Source: Chloroflexota bacterium (lineage in GTDB: Bacteria; Chloroflexota; Anaerolineae; B4-G1). Taken from it: a stretch of 64,000 nucleotides of DNA. Shown here in pieces: positions 56,186 through 63,365 of the stretch. Below the pieces are notes generated by a model, which was given only the letters and a program-made list of their open reading frames with translations, searched no databases and was not told the DNA's origin. Location of the stretch: contig JAAEPW010001230.1 in NCBI GenBank assembly GCA_024232355.1, forward strand, positions 62,001 to 126,000, written 5' to 3'. Both the position numbers and the translations under genes were made by a program. How positions within the stretch are numbered: the first letter of the stretch is position 1; each line of letters begins with the position of its first letter.

Positions 56186-57316
56186 ATGAAAGAGCAACTT
56201 GATCTAGCTAGAGTGTCCAGTCGCGTCATTGAATTGGAAACAGTAGGAAATGCATTGAGTGAGCAAGGTGACAATAGTATTACCATCTCTGATATGGAAA
56301 ACTTGAAATTGACTGATTTGGTCGAGCTTGAGAGGTTGCAGGAATTACAGGATAGATATTCAGATGCTGTCAATATTGCCGCGCTCTTGTTTGATCCTGA
56401 TGGTAAGCCTATCACTGAACCCAGCAACTTTTCCGATTTTTGCAATATCATCCGAGCTACCGAAAAAGGTGCTGTGGCGTGTGAGAGTTCTGATGCATCC
56501 GATGCAGAGTTGGCTGGGCAGAGTTCCCATCAACAGGATTCTCCTGCGCTTCATCCTTGTGGGAACTTTGCAGAGATAATGGATGGCGCAGTGCCGATTA
56601 TTGTCAATGATCAACATATAGCGACGTGGGGAATCGGTCAAGTCGCGATAGAGGAGATTGACGACGACAAAATTCGCAAGTTTGCGCAAGACATAAAAAC
56701 CGACCAAGAGGAACTTGTTGCTGCATCAAAGAAACTGTTCCGAGTATCCAAAGAACGATTTGAAAAGATCGCTTATTTTCTGGACATTCTGGCTAAACAC
56801 GTTTCGCAGGTGGGGCTGCAAAGCCTTCAACAGGCTCGATTATTAAACGAGCTTGAAAGAATAGAAAAAGAGCGTATACGATTACAACAGCAATTTGTAG
56901 AGGCTCAACAACAAGTGCTTCGTGAGCTCTCTACACCGATTATTCCCATTATGGATCGCATCATTGTGATGCCGTTGGTCGGCAGCATAGACAGTATGCG
57001 AGCCAGGGACATCACCCGTTCTCTACTGGCTGGAATTCGTCAACAGCGGGCCAAGGTGGTGATTTTGGATATCACCGGTGTTCCTTTGGTAGACAGCGGC
57101 GTGGCGAACCATCTGAACAAGACGATCCAGGCAGCACGGCTAAAAGGTGCGCGTACCATTGTTACAGGCATCTCGGACGCCGTAGCCGAAACCATCGTGG
57201 ATCTGGGTATTGATTGGAGTGGCGTTGAGACGGTAAGGGATTTGCGGACCGGGTTACTGACTGCGCTGGCTACAATAGGGCTGCGCATTGCGAGGGGCGG
57301 GGGGGAAATAAATTGA
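56186..57316 (+). CDS. PocR-domain-STAS sensor, array member 12
   Basis: 376 residues. Residues ~45-215 form a PocR ligand-binding domain, as in the propanediol regulator PocR: LTDLVELERLQELQDRYSDA, DPDGKPITEPSNFSDFCNII, ATEKGAVACESSDA and PALHPCGNFAEIMDGAVPII. The conserved Cys in FC, AC and HPC positions are present and could bind a cofactor or metal. PocR domains sense small diols or other metabolites. A short helix leads to STAS (~249-376) with Ser in PLVDSGVANHL, almost identical to member 11. AAGGTG precedes the ATG. Confidence 0.87.
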   Translation: MKEQLDLARVSSRVIELETVGNALSEQGDNSITISDMENLKLTDLVELERLQELQDRYSDAVNIAALLFDPDGKPITEPSNFSDFCNIIRATEKGAVACESSDASDAELAGQSSHQQDSPALHPCGNFAEIMDGAVPIIVNDQHIATWGIGQVAIEEIDDDKIRKFAQDIKTDQEELVAASKKLFRVSKERFEKIAYFLDILAKHVSQVGLQSLQQARLLNELERIEKERIRLQQQFVEAQQQVLRELSTPIIPIMDRIIVMPLVGSIDSMRARDITRSLLAGIRQQRAKVVILDITGVPLVDSGVANHLNKTIQAARLKGARTIVTGISDAVAETIVDLGIDWSGVETVRDLRTGLLTALATIGLRIARGGGEIN

Positions 57317-57326
57317 GGAGATCAAA

Positions 57327-58952
57327 GTGATAGAAAGATTGAATAGACCCCCATGGATTGTTAATGTCGTGCAAAAGTTAACTGTTCCAGAGTTTGACTT
57401 GTTACGGGTTGAACCTCTGATGCAGGTGTTGCGCAAGTGGGTTGCTATAGGATCGGTTGTGATCACGACCTGTGTAATCATCAATTCTGTGATTAATCCA
57501 TCACAATTTGTGTGGATTCCGATGCTCTTGGGCTTTGGGCTTATTGTCGCCATGATGGGATTGCGCAATTTGAGCCAGCGAGGCTTGATCAGTGAGGTGG
57601 TCAATTTACTTGTAGCTGTGATCATACTCTATATTACGTTTGCTGTCCGGCCAGAATTCTTGACATCGGGATACATGTTGGCGTATGCTTTGCCCGTTGC
57701 TGCTGCCGCGCTGCTGCTCACACCGGATGCGGGCTGGGTTTGGGCAGTGATCGCCACGTTGATCATGTGGCTTCGGGTGATGGTGGCGGCAAGAAACCCT
57801 GACGTGGTCATTGGTTTTGGAGAGGCTTTTGTAAGCATTGCTCTGTTTTATTTACTGACGGGGCTTATTTGCTTTCTCAGTCGTTCTCTCGAACAATCTC
57901 GAGTGAGTCTCCGCCGACAGATTGACCTGGGCCGAACGGGTGTTGAACTCGGTCACATGGTCACATCTGCTTTGGATACGCCCATAATTGTTCGTCAGGC
58001 GGTTCAGATGATCCAAGAAGCGTTTGATTATTTTCAGGTTGCACTTTATAGCTTGGATACCGAGTCTGGTTCCGCTGTTTTGGTGGATGCGGCCGGCAAG
58101 GACGCTGAGGTTTTGATGGAAAAGGGAGTTCGTGTGCCGTTGAGTGGCCGGACGGTCTTGGCTTATTCCATCAATCAAAAACAGCCCCAGACGTTGTTCT
58201 CTTGGAAGGGTATCCAGGATTACATGGGGCGTGATATTGAATTCACCCACAAACGCTCGATTGGCCGGGCAGAGTTGGTGATTCCTCTGCACATGGGAGA
58301 TCGCGTCTATGGGGCGCTAGACATCCACAGCACAGAGATGGACGCATTTTCTGAGGGGGATATCCACACTTTGAAGGGAATCGGCGGTAATATCGCCAAT
58401 GCTCTGGAAGGAGCATTGCATTTTGAAGAGCGCATGCAGGCAGCCAGGGAACTGGAAAAAGCGTACGCTGAAGTAGAGATAAAGGTTGAGGAACGAACCG
58501 CCGATCTGCAGCACGAGACTGCTGAACGTGAACGGTTGCAACAAGAGGTCATAGAGGCGCAGGAACGGGCTATCCGGGACCTGACCACGCCGATCATTCC
58601 CGTGATGGATCAAATTATCGTTATGCCACTGATTGGCAGTATCGATGATGTACGTGCCAGAGACATGATGCGTAGATTGTTGATGGGCATCAGCGAACAG
58701 CGGGCCAGGGTTGTGATTTTGGATATCACGGGGGTGCCTCTGGTAGACACGACTGTGGCTGGTCACTTGTACAGGACGATCCAGGCAGCGCGGTTAAAGG
58801 GCACGCGCACCATCGTCACCGGCATGTCGGATGCCGTGGCTGAGACCATTGTGGATCTGGGGATTGATTGGGATAGAGTTGAGACGCTGCGCAATTTACA
58901 GACCGGACTGCTGGTTGCGCTAGAAGAGATTGGATTGCACATTACAGAGTAA
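57327..58952 (+). CDS. Membrane-sensor-GAF-STAS protein, array member 13
   Basis: 541 residues. The first ~185 contain about six hydrophobic helices in a MASE-like layout (WVAIGSVVITTCVIINSVI, MLLGFGLIVAMMGL, EVVNLLVAVIILYITFAV, MLAYALPVAAAALLL, WVWAVIATLIMWL, FVSIALFYLLTGLICFL). A GAF domain (~215-370, LGHMVTSALDTPIIVRQAVQ) and coiled coil follow, then STAS (~420-541). This is the most divergent STAS: PLVDTTVAGHLYRTI with Thr at the phosphosite, and DDVRARDMMRRLLMGISEQR. GTG start behind GGAG. Placing a stressosome-type module in the membrane is unusual. Confidence 0.85.
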   Translation: MIERLNRPPWIVNVVQKLTVPEFDLLRVEPLMQVLRKWVAIGSVVITTCVIINSVINPSQFVWIPMLLGFGLIVAMMGLRNLSQRGLISEVVNLLVAVIILYITFAVRPEFLTSGYMLAYALPVAAAALLLTPDAGWVWAVIATLIMWLRVMVAARNPDVVIGFGEAFVSIALFYLLTGLICFLSRSLEQSRVSLRRQIDLGRTGVELGHMVTSALDTPIIVRQAVQMIQEAFDYFQVALYSLDTESGSAVLVDAAGKDAEVLMEKGVRVPLSGRTVLAYSINQKQPQTLFSWKGIQDYMGRDIEFTHKRSIGRAELVIPLHMGDRVYGALDIHSTEMDAFSEGDIHTLKGIGGNIANALEGALHFEERMQAARELEKAYAEVEIKVEERTADLQHETAERERLQQEVIEAQERAIRDLTTPIIPVMDQIIVMPLIGSIDDVRARDMMRRLLMGISEQRARVVILDITGVPLVDTTVAGHLYRTIQAARLKGTRTIVTGMSDAVAETIVDLGIDWDRVETLRNLQTGLLVALEEIGLHITE

Positions 58953-58996
58953 GGGCATCTAGATTTGGAATGCTTGTCAAAAAAGGAGTTTCGTCT

Positions 58997-59038
58997 ATGA
59001 ATTGTTTCTCGGTAAAATTGTACTGGTGTAACAGTTGA
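58997..59038 (+). CDS. Possible 13-residue leader peptide
   Basis: AAAAAAGGAG, an eight-base spacer and an ATG give MNCFSVKLYWCNS before a TGA, inside the 123-base gap ahead of the substrate-binding protein gene. The ribosome site is strong, but the peptide is too short to judge and may be chance. No terminator/antiterminator pair was found after it. Confidence 0.25.
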   Translation: MNCFSVKLYWCNS

Positions 59039-59075
59039 TATAGGCCTAGACAGATCAGAAAAGGAGTCAGAATAA

Positions 59076-60056
59076 ATGAAGACGATAAGAATGAAACAGG
59101 TAACAAGTTTTTTGCTCGTCGCGTTGGTGATGCTCTTGGTGGCTGGTTGTAGTCAGCCTGCCAAGGTGCACAAGGTGGGTATCTTGCAGGTCTCTCCTGC
59201 ACTGACCATAGCCGAGGGGCCTATTACAGAAGGCATGGTAGAATTGGGTTATGTAGAGGGCGAGAACGTCGAGTACGTATACAAGAATGCTATGGGCAAT
59301 ATGGACGACCTAAACAGTTTTGCCGCCGAGTTGTTGGACCAGGTAGACGTTCTCGTGACCATTGGCACTCCATCGGCGGCTGCGGCCAACAAGGCCAACG
59401 AGGGCAAAGATGTCCCGATCGTGTTTTACCTGACTTCTGATGCGGTGAAACTTGGACTGGTCCAATCTTACAGTCAGCCGGGTGGGCGTGCGACAGGAGT
59501 TATGACGGGCTCGGAGGATACGGCCGGCAAGCGTCTGGAAATACTGCTCAAAATGAATCCAGATATCAAAAATGTCTTGGCGGTATATTCCACCAACCCG
59601 ATTATGTTGCTAGAGCAAGAAAAACTGCGCGAGGCTGCCGCTACGTTGGGATTGACGCTCGTCGAGCACCAGATAAGCTCGGCCGAGGAGGCCATTGCCG
59701 CTTACCAGTCTGTTCAACCCGGCGAGGTGGATGCAATCCACGTTCCTGCGGATGTCGTGGTTGCGGCTGCCGAGGAAGCCATTGCGGTACTCTCGGTACG
59801 CGACCAGATTCCCAATATCTATGTGGGCAAAAAAGATACGAGTGTGGCAGCTTATGGGCCTGATTTCAAGACTGCGGGACCACAAGTGGCTGCATTGGTG
59901 GACAAAATCCTCAACGGTGCCGATCCGGCCACGCTGCCGGTTGAGATACCCAAAAAATTTAACCTGATCATCAATATGAATGTGGTTGAACAGATTGGCT
60001 TGACGCTCTCGGAGGACGTACTACAGATCGCTGATGTCGTGATCGGGGCCGAGTAA
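59076..60056 (+). CDS. ABC-transporter substrate-binding lipoprotein (TrpX/ABC_sub_bind type)
   Basis: 326 residues. The lipoprotein signal ends in LLVAGCSQP (Cys ~24). The mature part fits the ABC_sub_bind family: VHKVGILQVSPALTIAEGPI, GMVELGYVEGENVEYVYKNA, LVTIGTPSAAAANKAN, DVPIVFYLTSDAVKLGLVQS and QPGGRATGVMTGSEDTAGKR. Such proteins bind amino acids or related compounds outside the membrane; some work without a transporter, in signalling. No permease or ATPase gene adjoins it. It lies between two STAS genes with membrane sensors, suggesting that it presents ligand to one of them. AAGGAG precedes the ATG. Confidence 0.88.
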   Translation: MKTIRMKQVTSFLLVALVMLLVAGCSQPAKVHKVGILQVSPALTIAEGPITEGMVELGYVEGENVEYVYKNAMGNMDDLNSFAAELLDQVDVLVTIGTPSAAAANKANEGKDVPIVFYLTSDAVKLGLVQSYSQPGGRATGVMTGSEDTAGKRLEILLKMNPDIKNVLAVYSTNPIMLLEQEKLREAAATLGLTLVEHQISSAEEAIAAYQSVQPGEVDAIHVPADVVVAAAEEAIAVLSVRDQIPNIYVGKKDTSVAAYGPDFKTAGPQVAALVDKILNGADPATLPVEIPKKFNLIINMNVVEQIGLTLSEDVLQIADVVIGAE

Positions 60057-60092
60057 AGATCGGGTTCGTTTGAGTGGGTGTGTGGGCAATGA

Positions 60093-60145
60093 TGCTACCG
60101 GACGCTCTTTTCAGACAAGCTCTTTTCCAAGAGCGTCTGGTAGCA
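60093..60145 (+). terminator. Long hairpin between the lipoprotein gene and array member 14
   Basis: TGCTACCGGACGCTCTT (60093-60109) pairs with AAGAGCGTCTGGTAGCA (60129-60145): 17 bp with one G-U. No T-run follows. The loop holds a second GCTCTT (60119-60124), which could instead pair with the AAGAGC of the right arm, giving an alternative small stem. It could limit or stabilise transcripts at this point. Confidence 0.5.
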
Positions 60146-60166
60146 AAAACATAGGAGCGGTGGGCA

Positions 60167-61696
60167 ATGGATGAGCAAGTAAAAGACAAGCGATTCATAT
60201 CACTGACAACCCGTTTTCTGGTGGTATTTACTCTGGGGGTAGTATTGCCCCTAATCATAACAGGTGTTGTTCAGTTCGCCATCAATTATTCCACGCAAAA
60301 TCTCCAAGTGGAGAATTTGCAGAGCAGAGCTGCCGAGAGCGTGGCTACTACCATTGATGCGTATCTGGCACAATTCGAGGGCGAGATGACACTGTTGTCC
60401 AGCGCACGGTTTTCGCAGGCGGGCGAGTCTCCTGATGAGCTTTTGGAGGGGTTGTTGGTTTATGATGCTGGTTTTGAACTGTTGACCCTGATGGATGGGA
60501 CGGGGCAAGAGTTGGCCAAGAAATCGCATCTCGAGGTGCTTTCCTCAGACGATCTGGGCAACCGTGCTGATTCCGCCGAGTTTGCGGCTGCCAGTCGGGG
60601 AGAGCGATACCTTGGCCCGATTTTTGAATCGCAGTATGGTGAACCGTGGGTTACATTGGCCATTCCGGTTCAGGACGTGTATGGTAACGTGGAGTATGTG
60701 TTTTCTGCAGATGTCAACCTCAAATATATGTGGGATGCCATTGAGGAAGTAGAGGTCGGTTCCGAGGGATATGCGTATGTGGTGGATGGTGAGGGACGAT
60801 TGATCGCGCACCGTGATTCATCTCTGGTGTTGCAGTGGCGGGACCTGAACGATGTGGCGGGCATTCGTAGCGCTTTGCAAGGGGAGGCGATTACTGATTC
60901 GTATATTGGGCTGGAAGAGCAGCGGGTCGTTGGCAGCTATCTGCCCCTTGAGCAAACGGATTGGTTCGTCTTGGTGGAAACTCCCACGAGTGAAGCATTA
61001 AAGTATGTGTATTGGTCTGCCGGAATCAGTGGTGTAGCCATCGTTGTGGCGCTTGGGTTAGCCAGTTGGCTGGGCTTGTACCTGGTGCGGACTGTTGTGC
61101 AACCGCTGAAGCAATTGCAAAAAAGTGTAGCCATCATTGGTGATGGTGATCTATCATACCGTGTCGATATCCAGACCCAGGATGAGATTGGCGTGTTGGG
61201 AGATGCTTTCAACGATATGGCTGCTCGTTTGGAAGAGATAGTCGCTATCTCGGAGAAACGTGAAACTGAACGTTTGCAAATGCAAGAGCAGATCATCGAG
61301 GCGCAGACAGAGGCGTTGAAAGAACTGTCCTCGCCCATTATTCCTGTGATGGATCGAATCATTATCGTCCCATTGGTGGGCAATATTGGTGATGATCGGG
61401 CCGTAGACATCACGCGTTCTTTGCTGGCGGGGATTCGGCAGCACCGGGCCAAGGTGGTGATTTTGGATATTACGGGGGTGCCCGTCGTGGATAGCGCCGT
61501 AGCCAATCACTTGTACAAGACGATCCAGGCGGCGCGCTTAAAGGGTGCGCGCACGATTATCACTGGCATCTCGGACGTGGTGGCCGAGACTATTATAGAT
61601 TTGGGCATTGATTGGGGTGATATCGATACTGTGAGAGATTTGCGGACTGGGTTAGTATCTGCGCTAAATAGTTTGGGAATTCAACTGTCCAAGTGA
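60167..61696 (+). CDS. dCACHE-HAMP-STAS transmembrane sensor, array member 14
   Basis: 509 residues. Membrane helix 1 (~15-38, FLVVFTLGVVLPLIITGVVQ), an extracytoplasmic double-CACHE domain (~40-280; GERYLGPIFESQYGEPWVTL, AYVVDGEGRLIAHRDSSL, YLPLEQTDWFVLVETPTSEA), helix 2 (~285-308, GISGVAIVVALGLASWLGLY), HAMP (~309-360, VVQPLKQLQKSVAIIGDGDL) and STAS (~388-509). STAS reads PVVDSAVANHLYKTI, with SSPIIPVMDRIIIVPLVGNI at its start. The plan is that of a chemoreceptor or histidine kinase whose output has been replaced by STAS. AGGAG lies upstream of the ATG. A possible partner is the ligand-binding lipoprotein encoded just before. Confidence 0.87.
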   Translation: MDEQVKDKRFISLTTRFLVVFTLGVVLPLIITGVVQFAINYSTQNLQVENLQSRAAESVATTIDAYLAQFEGEMTLLSSARFSQAGESPDELLEGLLVYDAGFELLTLMDGTGQELAKKSHLEVLSSDDLGNRADSAEFAAASRGERYLGPIFESQYGEPWVTLAIPVQDVYGNVEYVFSADVNLKYMWDAIEEVEVGSEGYAYVVDGEGRLIAHRDSSLVLQWRDLNDVAGIRSALQGEAITDSYIGLEEQRVVGSYLPLEQTDWFVLVETPTSEALKYVYWSAGISGVAIVVALGLASWLGLYLVRTVVQPLKQLQKSVAIIGDGDLSYRVDIQTQDEIGVLGDAFNDMAARLEEIVAISEKRETERLQMQEQIIEAQTEALKELSSPIIPVMDRIIIVPLVGNIGDDRAVDITRSLLAGIRQHRAKVVILDITGVPVVDSAVANHLYKTIQAARLKGARTIITGISDVVAETIIDLGIDWGDIDTVRDLRTGLVSALNSLGIQLSK

Positions 61697-61710
61697 AGGA
61701 GGGTCATAAA

Positions 61711-63318
61711 ATGGACAATGCAGGCAAAACCAAAGAGCAACTGGCAGCCGAGATGGTTGAAATGCATAGTCGAGTGGCAGAGTTGGAAGCAGAGATGCAG
61801 CAAAAAGCCGCTCAGTATGAACGGCACGTCACTGAAATGACCATCGTCAACGCAATCAGTCAAGCGATCTCTTCTTCTACCGAGTTGGATGACGTATTAG
61901 AAGCGGTGCACCATCAGGTGGATCGCCTCCTTGAGGCGGCCAACTTTTGCGTCTCTGTCTACGATGAGGAAAGCGACGAGTGGGCCAGAGTATTTTTTGT
62001 AGAGGGGGGGCAGGTACTGCCGCGCGCCCACATGCGTTTTGAGGGTGGGACGGGCCTCACGGGCTGTATGATTCGCGATCGCAAGTCTCTTCTCTTTCAG
62101 TCCGCAGAGGAAATAGCGGCGTTCCAAAAGGCCCAAGGGAGAGAGTCTATTGGGAAAAGCGCGCTGTCTTGGCTGGGGGTTCCCCTCATCATTGCGGACA
62201 AAGTCGTTGGGGGGATGGCTATCCAGAGTTACGAACAGGGAAACCTGTATGACGAGCAAGACCAAACTCTATTTCACACGATCGCCAGCCAGGTGGCCTC
62301 TGCGATGAACAATTTGCGACTGTTGAGAGAGGCTCGGCAGCAGGCCAAAGAACTGGCCGTATTGGACGAACTCGGCCAGGCTCTCACTGCCCGCCTGAGT
62401 GTAAAAGAGATGTTGGACAAAGTATACCGGCATACTTCTCGTCTGGTGGACACGACTAACTTTTGCATCTTGCTCTATGACTCAAAAAAGCACGAGTTTA
62501 CTTTTAGTCTCGTGATCTCTGAGATGGAGGATGAGGGGTATCCTGATGCTTTTTCAGCGGATGAAGGAGTCAGTGGATACATCCTGCGCACCCGATCTGC
62601 ATTGCTCGTTAAAGAGAATGTGCACGAGTGCATGAAAGAGTTAGGGATCAATCTGATCGGGACGCACGCTCTTTCCTGGTTGGGCGTCCCACTGATAGCG
62701 GGTGATGAGGTGCGAGGAGTGATGATCGTCCAGAGTTATTCTACCCCCGGCCTCTACGACGAGCGTGACCGGGACTTTTTGGCTGCCATTGCCAACCAGA
62801 CTGCCATTGCACTACAAAATGCCCAGATGGTGGAAAATCTGGAACAGATGATCGAGGAACGCACGGCAGAATTACGAACTAGTCTGCAAGAGAGTGAGCG
62901 TTTACAACAAGAGATCATTGAGGCCCAGCGAAGCACACTCCGTGAACTCTCGACGCCCCTCATCCCGATTATGGAGCGAATTATGGTGATGCCTCTGATC
63001 GGCAGTATCAACAGTATGCGTGCCAGAGACATCACGCGCGCGCTGTTGGCGGGGATCCGGCAGCACCGGGCCAAGGTGGTGATCCTGGACATTACGGGCG
63101 TGCCCCTGGTGGACAGCGGCGTGGCATCCCATTTGAACAAGACGATCCAAGCGGCGCGGCTCAAGGGTGCGCGTACCATCGTCACTGGTATCTCGGACAG
63201 TGTAGCCGAGACCATCGTGGAGTTGGGCATTGATTGGAGTGAGACCGAGACGGTGAGTGATTTGCGAACGGGGTTGGTCGTCGCGCTCAAAAGTATGGGG
63301 ATTCGGCTGAACAAGTAA
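61711..63318 (+). CDS. Double-GAF-STAS sensor, array member 15
   Basis: 535 residues. Coiled-coil start KTKEQLAAEMVEMHSRVAEL, GAF 1 (~40-205, VNAISQAISSSTELDDVLEA, then SWLGVPLIIADKVVGGMAIQ) and GAF 2 (~215-375, LDELGQALTARLSVKEMLDK), a coiled coil, then STAS (~414-535) with Ser in PLVDSGVASHL and NSMRARDITRALLAGI, where Asn replaces the usual Asp. GAF 1 groups with the first GAF of member 3 and the second of member 8. The ATG at 61711 follows GGAGGG; an in-frame GTG at 61693 overlaps that site. Confidence 0.87.
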   Translation: MDNAGKTKEQLAAEMVEMHSRVAELEAEMQQKAAQYERHVTEMTIVNAISQAISSSTELDDVLEAVHHQVDRLLEAANFCVSVYDEESDEWARVFFVEGGQVLPRAHMRFEGGTGLTGCMIRDRKSLLFQSAEEIAAFQKAQGRESIGKSALSWLGVPLIIADKVVGGMAIQSYEQGNLYDEQDQTLFHTIASQVASAMNNLRLLREARQQAKELAVLDELGQALTARLSVKEMLDKVYRHTSRLVDTTNFCILLYDSKKHEFTFSLVISEMEDEGYPDAFSADEGVSGYILRTRSALLVKENVHECMKELGINLIGTHALSWLGVPLIAGDEVRGVMIVQSYSTPGLYDERDRDFLAAIANQTAIALQNAQMVENLEQMIEERTAELRTSLQESERLQQEIIEAQRSTLRELSTPLIPIMERIMVMPLIGSINSMRARDITRALLAGIRQHRAKVVILDITGVPLVDSGVASHLNKTIQAARLKGARTIVTGISDSVAETIVELGIDWSETETVSDLRTGLVVALKSMGIRLNK

Positions 63319-63365
63319 CGACAGAACACTCAAGTGATATTGCCTGCGCAAATGAGGGCCGGAAT

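Larger units (their letters stand above)
29014..63318 (+). repeat. Fifteen dispersed copies of a ~365-bp STAS-coding module
   Basis: The STAS-coding segments begin at about 29014, 32727, 36094, 37673, 40249, 43908, 46037, 48817, 51146, 53445, 55787, 56930, 58584, 61328 and 62950, each ending at its gene's stop. A sixteenth fragment is 34205-34346. All keep the blocks STP[IV]IP, MPL[IV]G, RARDITR, ILDITGV, the IQAARLKG stretch and VAETI[VI][DE]LGID. At DNA level long stretches are near-identical between copies, for example the RARDITR and AARLKG codons, while the 5' sensor parts differ completely. Confidence 0.85.

Noticed and set aside
28384..63318. The array as a cluster of histidine kinases or phytochromes, because of the many PAS and GAF domains
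   Set aside because: No HisKA/HATPase_c motifs (H-box, N-box, G-boxes) follow the sensors; every intact member ends in STAS. No bilin-binding Cys context was recognised.
29014..63318. The regularly recurring similar DNA as a CRISPR or satellite repeat
   Set aside because: The units are ~365 bp of in-frame STAS-coding sequence, spaced by whole genes, and there are no short identical repeats with spacers.
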